Notes: generated by a model not told the origin, from the sequence alone. Shown: positions 15,099 through 23,997, counted from the first letter of the stretch. The stretch: DNA of 45,696 bases from Candidatus Hydrogenedentota bacterium (GCA_029556545.1 JAKQEQ010000122.1:1-45696), one strand, 5' to 3'. Made by a program: numbers and translations.

Positions 15099-16097
15099 AT
15101 GCGTCGATCCTTACTTCTTCTTACAAGCGTTCTGCTAGTCATGCTTATTGCGTCCATCCTGGCTTTTGCTACACCGTTAGCACTGCCAGGCTCGAGTCTC
15201 AGCGGCAATATCGAGGAACAGCATACGCAATGCCAGACCGTCTCCTCCTCCTCTTCTCCTCGTGGAGATATCAAAGACTATACCGACCGGTTAGAGGAAT
15301 TCTTCCGCGCTGTTGTTGGCACGAGTCTACCTCCCGAGGTTGATATTGTTTACGAACGAACCCTTGGCGCTATGGACCTATGGCGATGCGGTATCACCGA
15401 CGAATTTGAAATAGGTTTCCGGGTCGAGCCTTTCTTGATATACTTCTTTCGTCTTCTAGGTCGCGCTGATGAATTGGGGTGTGATGCGCTAAGCGCTGAT
15501 CGCGCATTCACTAGTCTAGACTGGCTCTTGCGTTTCTATGGTGTTGAGGCGTCGTTCGACAACATCGAGTGTTCTCCTTCTAAGCAACTGCACGAAGGAG
15601 AACTTGTCACGTGCCAGTGGCGTTTCTATTGTGAGGAGAGATTCAGTGAAGAGCCGTGTCGAGGAGCGGGATTGATGGCCCATGTGGCGGCATGTAGCGG
15701 CGACGTTAGGTTCGTGTATTATCGGCCACCGATTAAGCCCAGCCGACTTCCGTTACAGGAGATTTCGCCCGAACAAGCGTTGGAACTCTTCGTGCAGTGG
15801 CTTCAAGATATTCGACTGGGTGGAGGTTTTGCCGTACGACCTCCCTCCAATGCGGATAAGATTCGGAGGGTTGTCGCGTTTCCCGCTCATCTTGGTGCAG
15901 CCTTTCAGGAGGGCCTAAGGAGCGTGCAACCTCTATACGAGACGGCTCGATACTGTTGGGAAATCCCGGCGACTTACGAAGAGCCGAACAGAGACCCCGA
16001 AACGGGCGAGCGCACAGTCAACTGCTTTGCGGAGGTTTATTGGGTTGATAGGGAAACTGGGGAGATTATTGGTGGGTCTCTAGCGCCTAAAGAGTGA
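15099..16097 (+). CDS. Exported protein of unknown function (island gene 1)
   Basis: The 332-residue protein has a clear signal peptide (MRRSLLLLTSVLLVMLIASI, hydrophobic to about 28), a Ser-rich stretch (49-53), and a soluble domain with about ten Cys, suggesting disulfides. The C-terminal VNCFAEVYWVDRETGEIIGG loosely resembles the end of PepSY-type domains (strand, then DxxTGEI), but I do not assign it. GCGAGG precedes the ATG. Codon use and base composition are visibly less GC-rich than in flanking housekeeping genes. It is preceded by repeat copy A and followed by copy B. Confidence 0.65.
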   Translation: MRRSLLLLTSVLLVMLIASILAFATPLALPGSSLSGNIEEQHTQCQTVSSSSSPRGDIKDYTDRLEEFFRAVVGTSLPPEVDIVYERTLGAMDLWRCGITDEFEIGFRVEPFLIYFFRLLGRADELGCDALSADRAFTSLDWLLRFYGVEASFDNIECSPSKQLHEGELVTCQWRFYCEERFSEEPCRGAGLMAHVAACSGDVRFVYYRPPIKPSRLPLQEISPEQALELFVQWLQDIRLGGGFAVRPPSNADKIRRVVAFPAHLGAAFQEGLRSVQPLYETARYCWEIPATYEEPNRDPETGERTVNCFAEVYWVDRETGEIIGGSLAPKE

Positions 16098-16483
16098 TGT
16101 CGTCGTTACAAATCGAGACACTACGCAATGACAAACGAGCGTGATGTTCACCCGCGAGCCGCGAGGGCGCACGCTGCGGGCGGTGTCTTCTTCTCGTTAC
16201 ACCGCTCCCGCGGTGCAACGCATCTCCGTGGCGCTCCGGGTCACAAGCTCATCGAGACAAGCCCGCTCGATTGGACGCTCATCTCCGGTCACTCGGCGCG
16301 GAGCGCCCACACTATGCAAGGAGCGGAAACAGGAGGCAGTCCCCTATTTCCCTGTTGAACCTTGCGGCATGGACCGAATTGACTGAGGGCATGGACTGGC
16401 GTGAAGCGCTCACTGCCGCCGCCGCACAGCAAGAGCGCAATGAGAAGCAATGTGGACTCAGTAAACGTAAAGGAGACACGCAA
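16098..16483. other. 386-bp gap between island genes 1 and 2
   Basis: Apart from repeat copy B (16193-16327) I see no gene. Open frames across it come from the repeat and lack ribosome sites. AAAGGAGA just before 16484 serves the next gene. Confidence 0.5.
16193..16327. repeat. Island repeat copy B
   Basis: The 135 bp align without gaps to copy C (17715-17849), with about five mismatches by eye. The unit starts with a hairpin (CACCGC-TCCC-GCGGTG stem, extended by GTT/AAC). A long-range stem follows, between GTGGCGCTCCG and CGGAGCGCCCAC, with one bulged base. Confidence 0.85.
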
Positions 16484-17515
16484 ATGCTTGTTACGCGACG
16501 ATGCCTGCTGGCTTTCGTATTCGCGCTACCGTCCTTGTGTGGCGCCGAAGAATCGAGCTCTGAGTTGACAAGGCGATTTCAGGACTGGGCTGTGAGGACG
16601 CATGCCGGTACGTTTGACCCCTTGTCTATCCCTGATCTCGAAGAGGTTCCGTGTCTCGATCACTATCTCCTAAGTCGCGGTCCGAGCGTAGTTCCGCTGA
16701 TCGTTGATGCTTTGCGACAAAGTAGAACCGGGTCATATATAGAGCCGCTATTGAGAATATTTAGATATTGCTCTAGAGCGGTCCTATTTAGTGCGACTGT
16801 GATTACTTCTAACATCGACATAAAATGGGGCATCCTCCCGTTATCGGAAGCGGGGGGGATTCCAGCCTTGCGCAATGATGCGGGGTACAGCTTCATAACT
16901 GTCGATGAACCGTACGAGATGCGAGACGTGATCCTCGCGTGGTGGGAACGTGCGCCTACGATTCTCACGAGCCCCGCTGCAATGGACGATGTGCTCGCTC
17001 TTCCGCTCAATGAAGATTTGGTCGAACTTGAGAAGCGGTTTTCAGGACCCGCACGGCGGGAGCCATACAATGCGGGCGGTGGAAGCAGCGCTACGACTGC
17101 GTTGGGTGAAGACGACGGTGTGGATGAAGAACAGAATCGGGTTTGGATACGGTTGTGGAGAATCGGGTGGTACGGAATCTACAATCTCCCACGATTCATA
17201 GATGTCATTGCCCAAGGCGAAAACGGGTTAGTCTTCTTCCAATTGGCGGCGATCCTAAATATTTGGTGGGACGAGTTGGATGGCGGTGGGAATTTCCGTA
17301 TCAACTGGATTTCCGGGGCCAAGACGATGACCGGGCGATTTCCGACGCGTGAAGACCGCATCGCGGTGATATGCCGCTGGTGGCGCGCCAAGCACGAGGA
17401 TTTCAGGGCCCTTCCGGACCTCTATGACGCAATCGACAAACGACTGCGGACCCTTTGCCCGGAAGTGGAGGAAAAGATGAAGGATTCGGAACAACGGAGT
17501 CCCGAGCGGCAATAG
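16484..17515 (+). CDS. Exported protein of unknown function (island gene 2)
   Basis: The 343-residue product begins with a signal peptide (MLVTRRCLLAFVFALPSLCG; the late Cys may allow lipidation but no clear lipobox is seen). The N-terminal half has helical pairs reminiscent of HEAT repeats (GPSVVPLIVDALRQS, YIEPLLRIFRYC). The rest is Trp-rich (LAWWERAP, IWWDELDGGGNFRINW, CRWWRAKHEDF). No family is recognised. AAAGGAGA lies 8-9 nt before the ATG; an open frame upstream of this ATG runs through the repeat and is not the start. Base composition is more AT-rich than in surrounding genes. Confidence 0.65.
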   Translation: MLVTRRCLLAFVFALPSLCGAEESSSELTRRFQDWAVRTHAGTFDPLSIPDLEEVPCLDHYLLSRGPSVVPLIVDALRQSRTGSYIEPLLRIFRYCSRAVLFSATVITSNIDIKWGILPLSEAGGIPALRNDAGYSFITVDEPYEMRDVILAWWERAPTILTSPAAMDDVLALPLNEDLVELEKRFSGPARREPYNAGGGSSATTALGEDDGVDEEQNRVWIRLWRIGWYGIYNLPRFIDVIAQGENGLVFFQLAAILNIWWDELDGGGNFRINWISGAKTMTGRFPTREDRIAVICRWWRAKHEDFRALPDLYDAIDKRLRTLCPEVEEKMKDSEQRSPERQ

Positions 17516-17924
17516 AGCAGCGGTGCGAGCGTTGACGGGGTTGGCAAGCCTCTCGCTGAAGGACAAGGCCGGAGATACGCGACAGCCACCTGCTTTTGAT
17601 ATTCCTTCGTCTTTCCGTTACCCTTGCGTTCATGTCGAGACAAGCGAGAGTGGTCATGCCGGGGTCGGCGCATCATAGAGCGCGGCGCGATAACAACCGG
17701 CAGGATATTTCGCCCTCGTTACACCGCTCCCGCGGTGCAACGCATCTCCGTGGCGCTCCGCGTCACAAGATCATCGAGACAAGCCGGCTCGATTGGACGC
17801 TCATCTCCGGTCACTCGGCGCGGAGCGCCCACACTACGGAAGGAGCGGACAATAGTTGGCTATCTATTATTTACTGACGCCCATGTGCCCCTATGTGGCC
17901 GTAAGGATCAAGTTAGTATTGGGT
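17516..17924. other. 409-bp gap between island genes 2 and 3
   Basis: It holds repeat copy C (17715-17849). The rest shows no supported gene or clear promoter. Confidence 0.5.
17715..17849. repeat. Island repeat copy C
   Basis: A 135-bp unit nearly identical to copy B. Hairpin 1 spans 17718-17741 (10 pairs with one A-C mismatch, TCCC loop). The second stem pairs 17750-17762 with 17819-17832 (13 pairs, one bulge) and encloses a small ATCGAG/CTCGAT hairpin. Sequence is conserved in both stems and loops between B and C. Confidence 0.85.
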
Positions 17925-19421
17925 ATGACCACTTTTCAGGCTATGAAGTGTTTGATGCTTTCAGTTCTCTTGTGTCTGGACGTTGCCGCCGGCGCGCCAA
18001 GCCAAACGAATGCCGAACGACTCGTTGCATTGCGCGACGGCGATGATGCAGCGGCGACATGCGCGCTGTCGGCCCTGACAGTGACTTCGGATGCGGCCCT
18101 GGAGAATCTGGGGGCATTGCTGAATGTTGCGAGGGAAGCGACAGATCCGATGGATTCAGCGTACTTGCGGAAAGACTGGACACCTGTCTTTTGGGATGTG
18201 CACTACAGGACAAGGGGGGCGCTCATTCTCGCACGTGCGGCAGATGTGATTCGCGAACTGGATGAGGGTGCCGCACGGCACGAAGCCATGGAAAGGATGC
18301 GAGCGTACGCGTTGGAAGGACTCGCCGGAAGGCTCGCCGCGATTACGCCTCGTGAGGCGCTCGAATCATATTATTATTGTATATTTTATCCGCGTGGTAT
18401 AAACGTGGCACCTGACTGGTCACAGGATGCGCAAGCATTGTTAGACACAATTCAGCAGGTCATCAAGCAAGGCGATGATGACTTGAGCGATGTGGCATTC
18501 GAGTTGCTGCTGCGTTCCGCGTACATTCTACGGGACAGGCGCACGGAATTGGTCGCCTTTCTGGAAAGCCTGCCGCCACCCGTTGAACGCGGAATGTGTC
18601 AGCCTTGGATAGATGGAACCGTGGACTTGTGCGGTGAAGCCGTATCGAAGAATGTGCTTGTTTCCATTCGACAAGAGACTGAACAGGAATTGGTGGAGGA
18701 TTATCTGGGATCTTATGGGACGGACACGAGGTCGCAATTGATTTCGGTGACCCTTGAGGGGCGATTATCGGATTCGCCAAATCGGGAAGCCATCATAGTG
18801 AAGGCATTGAATCGTGCCATACATCAACACGTGAAAGTTCAGAGATACATCGCCGTTCCTCCCATTCCTGAAGATGCGCCTGACGCGGATAAGCACGTCA
18901 CGGACCACATCATCCGAATTTGCGAAGAGAATCTCTTCTCGGACGATACGGGAATTGAAAGATGGTTGATATTGAAGACGCTCCAGCGAATGATCTACAC
19001 GGATAAGAATCGGGTGGAAATGCCCGGGGCCGGGGTCCGGATATTCGAGTTCCGTCCGTACGCTCGCGACCGGGTAGTGGACTTGTTACTTAGAGCATTG
19101 AATCACGGCGATCGTCAGGTCCAGGAAGAAGCCCTCTCATACTTGAGCGACGTTGCCTGGCTGGGAAAGGAACCAGCAGAGAAAGTACTCCAGGGTTTTC
19201 GAGCATTGGAAGCACGCATCGAGCAGACCTGTGACACTTCTCAGTGGAACAACTTGGATCCGTCCAGACTACCGAATGAGAAAAGTGATAGTGAGCGTCT
19301 TCTTGATGAAGTGAAGAATTCGCTTCGAAAGGTGGAAGCAACCCTTGCGGCGTTCTCAACACAAAATGACGTGCCCATCATGTGTGTTCCATTTCGGCCA
19401 AGGTGTGACGGCGACAACTAG
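17925..19421 (+). CDS. Exported HEAT-like protein of unknown function (island gene 3)
   Basis: The roughly 498-residue protein starts MTTFQAMKCLMLSVLLCLDV, a signal peptide whether translation begins at ATG 17925 or 17943; neither has a strong ribosome site. The body is predominantly helical. DRVVDLLLRALNHGDRQVQEEALSYLSD near the C-terminus is typical of a HEAT/armadillo repeat, and earlier helices (DDLSDVAFELLLRSAYIL) fit the same pattern. No catalytic motif is seen. The gene is less GC-rich than its neighbours. It shares no obvious sequence similarity with island genes 1 and 2 beyond export and helical content. Confidence 0.65.
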   Translation: MTTFQAMKCLMLSVLLCLDVAAGAPSQTNAERLVALRDGDDAAATCALSALTVTSDAALENLGALLNVAREATDPMDSAYLRKDWTPVFWDVHYRTRGALILARAADVIRELDEGAARHEAMERMRAYALEGLAGRLAAITPREALESYYYCIFYPRGINVAPDWSQDAQALLDTIQQVIKQGDDDLSDVAFELLLRSAYILRDRRTELVAFLESLPPPVERGMCQPWIDGTVDLCGEAVSKNVLVSIRQETEQELVEDYLGSYGTDTRSQLISVTLEGRLSDSPNREAIIVKALNRAIHQHVKVQRYIAVPPIPEDAPDADKHVTDHIIRICEENLFSDDTGIERWLILKTLQRMIYTDKNRVEMPGAGVRIFEFRPYARDRVVDLLLRALNHGDRQVQEEALSYLSDVAWLGKEPAEKVLQGFRALEARIEQTCDTSQWNNLDPSRLPNEKSDSERLLDEVKNSLRKVEATLAAFSTQNDVPIMCVPFRPRCDGDN

Positions 19422-19527
19422 TGGATGGACTCGCGGCGCCTGAGACCCCGGCGGGATTGACGACGTGTAAGATGATGGACCTGGAGATCCTGCTGGGGAC
19501 ACCGGAGACAGCCGCCTATTGCTCCTC

Positions 19528-19558
19528 GCAACACTGCGGCAGCGGCGTTACGAGGCCA
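19528..19558. repeat. Degenerate island repeat end D
   Basis: The 31 bp match the right end of copy A (15037-15067) in the same orientation at 28 positions by eye, including AGCGGCGTTACGAGGCCA. It marks the right edge of the repeat-bearing region. Confidence 0.6.
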
Positions 19559-19707
19559 AGAGCAGACACGCGGGTCGCATGTCCCGTCCTTCGTTATTCT
19601 TGAATGGCTTGGCCCGCCCGCGCGATCATGCGGTCCCCACACTCGGTCCACGACGCGAACTCGCGCCGGGTGGCGCGCGGAGTACGGGGCAACGCGAGGA
19701 ATGGCTG

Positions 19708-21177
19708 ATGACGGACGCCGCTTACGAGCAAACAACTTTCCTGGGCAATCCCGTCCCGTCCCGCTACGTGCGGAAGGCGCGTCGCATGCGGGCGCGCTAC
19801 ATGCGCAAGTACGGTTTCCGCGAGGACGCGCGGTACCCGCTGCGCGCGCTCCCGAACCCCGTGATCGGCCCGGCGTTGGGCGTGAAGAACGTCGCGTGCG
19901 CGGAGGACGGCGAACCGTTGGACCCGGACCGCGGCGTGGTGATCGGTACGATACGCATGGGCTACGGGCACTATCGCATGGGCATCGCGCTGGCGTCGGC
20001 GGCCCACGCGCTCGGGCGTGTCCCGTACTGGTTCGACCTGCTCGCGTTCGATTCGCCCGGCGCCCGCATGATTCGCGACCTCGACTACTGGTACTCGCTT
20101 GGTTCGCGCATCTCGCAGCGGTCGAGGCTCTTCAACCGCCTGGTCTGGGACCCGCTCATGGGCAGCGCCTATCGTCCGCTGATGAAGAACTATCCGATCC
20201 GCGAGGTTTGCGCCGTCTTCGCCGACGTGTACCGCGAGTTGCCCGCCCATATCCCGTTGCTCGGCACGCACCCCTGGTGCGCCCACGGCGCGGTGCACGC
20301 CGGACTTCGCAATGTCGTCAACACGGTCCCGGACAACTGGCCCTTGGGCTTTCATCTGGCCGAGGGCGCGCGCAACACCGTGCAGTCGCCCTCGGCGTAC
20401 TACCGCTTCCGCATGTTGCAGGGCATGGCCCGTCGCGGCGAGACGCCGGCGCGCCTGCCCGCCTCGGCGCTGCGGCTCACGGGACACTACATCGACCATG
20501 AACTGGCGGCGAACGTCGAGGCGGACTGCGCGGCGCGCATTGCGCGGATGGGGGAGAGGCGGCCCCGGCGCTTGCTGGTCTCGGTCGGCGGCGCGGGCGC
20601 GCAACAGGAACTCCTGACCGGCATGGTCGGCTGGCTGCTGCCGCGCATTCGCGAGGGCGCGGTGACGCTGTTCCTGAACCTGGGCGACCACCATCGGGTA
20701 TGGGAGGTCTTCAAGTCCGCGGTTCCGGGCATCGACGAGACCGCGCAATTGCATACAACGTGGGCGGACACGACCGCGATAGCCGAGCAAGCCCTATTGG
20801 GCGAGGTCGCCGGCCTGCACGCTTTTCTGAACGAAGACGCATTCGCGGCGGTGTATGCAACGAATGTCTTGATGCGGTGCAGCGACGTGCTGATAACCAA
20901 ACCGAGCGAGCTCGCCTATTATCCGGTCCCGAAGTTGTTTCTCGAACGCGTCGGGGGGCATGAGGCCTGGGGCGCGATTCGCGGCGCGGAACTGGGCGAC
21001 GGCACGGCGGAATGCGCCGGATTGCGCGACACGCTGCGCGTCTTGGCGACGCTGCTTGAGGAGGACGATCTGCTTTCGCTCTTCTGCGACCATATCCTCA
21101 GACTCCACACGCAAGGGGTATACAACGGCGCGTATCGCGCGGTCGAGGCGGCGCTGGAAGGCGGAGGGCAAGCCTGA
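19708..21177 (+). CDS. GT-B-like protein, possible glycosyltransferase
   Basis: The 489-residue protein has a glycine-rich N-terminal motif GTIRMGYGHYRMGIALASAA, comparable to the GHG-H loop of MurG and MGDG synthases. It also has a central LLVSVGGAGAQQELL strand-loop and a C-terminal CSDVLITKPSELAYYPVPKL, where GT28 enzymes bind the nucleotide sugar. These suggest a two-domain GT-B fold acting on a lipid or glycan. Similarity is by motif only, so substrate is unknown and a non-catalytic relative is possible. GCGAGGA precedes the ATG at 19708. It follows the repeat island and returns to high GC. Confidence 0.6.
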   Translation: MTDAAYEQTTFLGNPVPSRYVRKARRMRARYMRKYGFREDARYPLRALPNPVIGPALGVKNVACAEDGEPLDPDRGVVIGTIRMGYGHYRMGIALASAAHALGRVPYWFDLLAFDSPGARMIRDLDYWYSLGSRISQRSRLFNRLVWDPLMGSAYRPLMKNYPIREVCAVFADVYRELPAHIPLLGTHPWCAHGAVHAGLRNVVNTVPDNWPLGFHLAEGARNTVQSPSAYYRFRMLQGMARRGETPARLPASALRLTGHYIDHELAANVEADCAARIARMGERRPRRLLVSVGGAGAQQELLTGMVGWLLPRIREGAVTLFLNLGDHHRVWEVFKSAVPGIDETAQLHTTWADTTAIAEQALLGEVAGLHAFLNEDAFAAVYATNVLMRCSDVLITKPSELAYYPVPKLFLERVGGHEAWGAIRGAELGDGTAECAGLRDTLRVLATLLEEDDLLSLFCDHILRLHTQGVYNGAYRAVEAALEGGGQA

Positions 21178-21376
21178 CGCGCGCCGGGCGGCCTGTGGGG
21201 GGGAATGAGGGGCGGGGCCCCGGCGTTGACTTGAGTGGGTGACCGATGGGCGTGGGCGGCATGTGCGCGTCACCGGGGGTAGAGCGGTACTGAACGTGCG
21301 TGTTATCGTGGCGCGGATTCTGTTTTTGCGACGGCACGCGGCGGTGGCGCGTGGGTGCGGCATGACAGGGACATGA

Positions 21377-23011
21377 ATGAGCGACTTGAGCAAGAATCCG
21401 CGTCGATTTCAGGGGCTGCCCGTCAGCGGCGGCGTCGCGTCGGGGCGCGTGTTTCTGGTGCGGGCCGATCAACGCGAGCCAACGCCGCACTACAGTGTTT
21501 CGGAAGCGGAGGCTCCGGCGGAGTGCGATCGGCTGCGACGGGCGGTGGCTGGCGCGACGCGCGAGGTAGCCGCGATTGGGGATCGGGTTGCGGAAACGCT
21601 TGGCGGGGCGCACGAGGCCGTATTCCGGGCGCAAGGGGCAATACTCGACGCGCCCGCCTTCCTCGAAGCGATGTGCCGGATAATCCGCGAAGAACGGGTG
21701 AATGCCGAAACCGCCGTCGAACAGGTCATGGACCTGCAGGAACGCCGGTGCGGCGAACTGGACCAGGCGGACGCCGAGGACCGGACTTCGGGTTTTGCCG
21801 CGGCGCAACGGCGACTCTGCCGGGCCTTGGCCCGCGAAGGACACGGAGAGGGCGTGGTCCTCATCGAGGGCATGCTTCGCCGGGGCGAGCAGCGCATTAT
21901 CGTCGCCGAGCGACTCACGGCGGACCTGACCGCGTCCCTGGATAGCGGGAATACCTTGGGCTTCATCACGGCCCGAGGCGGGCGCGCTTCGCACTCGGCC
22001 ATGCTGGCGCGCGGGTTGGGCATCCCCGCGATAAGCGGCATCAAGGACATCCACACGATCCTGGGACACGGCGAGCAGGTGCTGATGGACGGCGACTCGG
22101 GGGAGGTCACCGTGTGGCCCGAGGAATCGCAGGTCAAGGCCGTTCCCTCCGCGTCATGGGCGCGGGTTCGCTCGCCGTTCATTGTGCCGCCCTTGAGGTC
22201 CCTGCCGGTCATGGCGAATATCAATCGCGCGGAGGACGCCGAGGAAGTCGTCGCCATGCAGGGCGACGGCGTCGGATTGTATCGGACGGAGTACGAATTT
22301 CTCGCCGCCAGGCGGGTCCTGGACGAAGAGGAGCAGTTCGAGCGCTACCGCCACGTGACGGAGATCATGGCCGAGCGCCCGGTCTATTTCAGGCTTCTCG
22401 ACTTCGGCGGCGACAAGACGGCGGCCTTTCTTGAATTGCCCGTGCAGGACAACCCCGCCCTCGGGCTGCGCGGCGCGCGACTGCTCGAAGCGCGGCCGGA
22501 ACTCCTCGAAGCGCAGGCGCGGGCGCTGGCCCGCCTGTCGGCTCGCCGACCGGTGTACGTGATGTACCCCGTGATTGTGGATTGCGAGCAGTTCTTGAAA
22601 CTGAAGAACATGATCGCACAATATACGCGCGGTATTCGGGGCGTTCGGCTCGTGCACGGCGTCATGTTTGAAGCGCCGTCCGCGTGTCTCGACGCCGACC
22701 GGCTGTTGGCCGTCGCCGATTTCGCCAGCATCGGCTCCAATGACCTGGCCCAGTATCTCTTCGCCGTCGACCGGGGCAATGAGCATGTTGTTGACGACTT
22801 TCAGCAGGACCGACCGGCATTCTGGCGCGTACTGCAAGTTATCGCGGATGCGGCCCGGGCCACGGGGAAACCTGTCGGGGTGTGCGGGGAACTCGGGGCG
22901 CGACCGGAGTGTCTCGCCCGGCTGATGCAGTGCGGGTTCGCGCATATCAGCGTTGGGCCCCGCATCATCGGCGCTGTCCGGCGTGCGGCCGCCCGGGCGG
23001 GAATTCCCTGA
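21377..23011 (+). CDS. ptsI: PTS enzyme I (PEP-protein phosphotransferase) homologue
   Basis: The 544-residue protein shows enzyme I order: helical HPr-binding/phosphohistidine region, swivelling domain with active His 206 (GGRASHSAMLARGLGIPAI), and PEP-binding barrel. The barrel has GLYRTEYEFLA, FGGDKTAAFLEL, MFEAPSACLDAD, FASIGSNDLAQYLFAVDRGN and VGVCGELG with the acid-base Cys. It transfers phosphate from PEP to HPr. It is about 30 residues shorter than E. coli enzyme I, with a tightened barrel segment after RGARLLEARPEL. No HPr or EII gene is nearby, so a regulatory PTS is as likely as sugar uptake. Confidence 0.9.
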   Translation: MSDLSKNPRRFQGLPVSGGVASGRVFLVRADQREPTPHYSVSEAEAPAECDRLRRAVAGATREVAAIGDRVAETLGGAHEAVFRAQGAILDAPAFLEAMCRIIREERVNAETAVEQVMDLQERRCGELDQADAEDRTSGFAAAQRRLCRALAREGHGEGVVLIEGMLRRGEQRIIVAERLTADLTASLDSGNTLGFITARGGRASHSAMLARGLGIPAISGIKDIHTILGHGEQVLMDGDSGEVTVWPEESQVKAVPSASWARVRSPFIVPPLRSLPVMANINRAEDAEEVVAMQGDGVGLYRTEYEFLAARRVLDEEEQFERYRHVTEIMAERPVYFRLLDFGGDKTAAFLELPVQDNPALGLRGARLLEARPELLEAQARALARLSARRPVYVMYPVIVDCEQFLKLKNMIAQYTRGIRGVRLVHGVMFEAPSACLDADRLLAVADFASIGSNDLAQYLFAVDRGNEHVVDDFQQDRPAFWRVLQVIADAARATGKPVGVCGELGARPECLARLMQCGFAHISVGPRIIGAVRRAAARAGIP

Positions 23012-23025
23012 CCGGGAATAGACAC

Positions 23026-23048
23026 TTAATAGTAACTGTTCTCATTAA
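23026..23048 (+). promoter_or_regulatory. PerR/Fur-type operator at the perR promoter
   Basis: A 23-bp interrupted palindrome has arms TTAATAGTAAC and GTTCTCATTAA around a central T; 8 of 11 positions pair. It overlaps a weak promoter (TAGACA 23019-23024, 18 nt, CATTAA 23043-23048). The start of transcription would fall at or next to the ATG at 23054. Autoregulation by the downstream PerR-like protein is the natural reading. Confidence 0.6.
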
Positions 23049-23053
23049 AGCTT

Positions 23054-23455
23054 ATGATGAACGAACCGGCAAAACAACGGATGACGCGCCAGCGACAGGT
23101 CATCCTGGATGAACTGATGAGCCGCAAGGACCATCCCACGGCGGATGAACTCTATGCGGCGGTACGGCGCAAATTGCCGCGCATCAGCCTGGGCACGGTG
23201 TACCGGAACCTGGATGTGCTGATGCGGAGCGGGTTGGCGTTGAAACTGGACATGGGAGGCGCGCAGTCGCGTTTCGACGCCGACATCTCGCCTCATTACC
23301 ATGTCAAGTGTGTTTCCTGCGGGCGCGTGGATGACATCCGGGAGACTGGATTTGTGGAGATAACGTTGCCGCCGTCGCGCGACGACGGCTACGCGATTAC
23401 GGGAGTCCGAGTGGAATTTGACGGGATTTGTCCCCAGTGTCGCGGGCGGGAGTGA
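23054..23455 (+). CDS. perR: PerR-like Fur-family regulator
   Basis: The 133-residue protein has the Fur winged helix (HPTADELYAAVRRKLPRISL, GTVYRNLDVL). It also has two CxxC pairs (Cys 86/89 in VKCVSCG, Cys 126/129 in CPQCRG) forming the structural zinc site, as in Bacillus PerR. Regulatory-site candidates are His 27, Asp 75 (SRFDAD), His 81 and His 83 (SPHYHV). The Asp in the RFD position is the residue associated with PerR rather than Fur. PerR senses H2O2 by iron-catalysed His oxidation. No Shine-Dalgarno is seen before the ATGATG start. Ferritin and peroxiredoxin genes follow. Confidence 0.85.
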   Translation: MMNEPAKQRMTRQRQVILDELMSRKDHPTADELYAAVRRKLPRISLGTVYRNLDVLMRSGLALKLDMGGAQSRFDADISPHYHVKCVSCGRVDDIRETGFVEITLPPSRDDGYAITGVRVEFDGICPQCRGRE

Positions 23456-23502
23456 CCGTTGCGCGGCCTGGGATAACGCAAAAGTAGCGGGAGGTAGTCA
23501 CG

Positions 23503-23997
23503 ATGATCAATCCGAAAATGGAAGCTGCGATCAACAAGCAGATCAACGAGGAATTGTATTCCGCGTATCTGTACGCCTCCATGGGCAACTACTTCGAAGG
23601 CATGAACCTCGGAGGATTCGCCCATTGGATGCGGCTGCAGACGGACGAGGAGCTTGCGCATGCGCGCAAGTTCCGTGATTACGTTTATGAGCGCGGCGGC
23701 AAAGTGGTGCTCTCCGAGATCAAGGCGCCGCAGAGCGAGTGGAAGTCACCACTGGCCGCTTTCGAGGCCGCCTACAAACACGAGTGCCATATCTCGGATT
23801 GCATCAACAAGCTTGTGACACTGGCGGAGAAAGAGAGCGATCACGCCTCGAAGGTATTCCTGGCATGGTTTGTCGAGGAACAGGTCGAGGAAGAAGCGCA
23901 CGCCGACGGCATTGTGCAGCGAATGAAGCTGGCGCAGGGCGCGCCCGGGGCGTTGCTGATGATGGACCGGGAACTGGGCGCGCGCGGGGTCTCCTGA
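23503..23997 (+). CDS. ftnA: Bacterial non-haem ferritin
   Basis: Ferritin stores iron by oxidising Fe2+ inside a 24-subunit shell. The 164-residue length is typical. The ferroxidase ligands fall at the same numbers as in E. coli FtnA: Glu 17, Glu 50, His 53, Glu 94, Gln 127 and Glu 130. GGGAGGT precedes the ATG. The gene starts 47 nt after perR on the same strand and probably shares its transcript, linking iron storage to peroxide sensing. Confidence 0.95.
   Translation: MINPKMEAAINKQINEELYSAYLYASMGNYFEGMNLGGFAHWMRLQTDEELAHARKFRDYVYERGGKVVLSEIKAPQSEWKSPLAAFEAAYKHECHISDCINKLVTLAEKESDHASKVFLAWFVEEQVEEEAHADGIVQRMKLAQGAPGALLMMDRELGARGVS

Noticed and set aside
16193-17849. Island repeats as integron attC sites
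   Set aside because: GTT...AAC ends and a hairpin are present, but the seven-base core boxes do not fit GTTRRRY/RYYYAAC and no integrase is in the window.
16129-17877. Short open frames running through repeats B and C as related genes
   Set aside because: Their similarity comes entirely from the nucleotide repeat, several frames stay open at once, and none has a ribosome site.
14155-19700. Prophage or transposon
   Set aside because: No integrase, transposase, capsid or terminase motif appears in any frame; only repeats and exported unknowns are seen.
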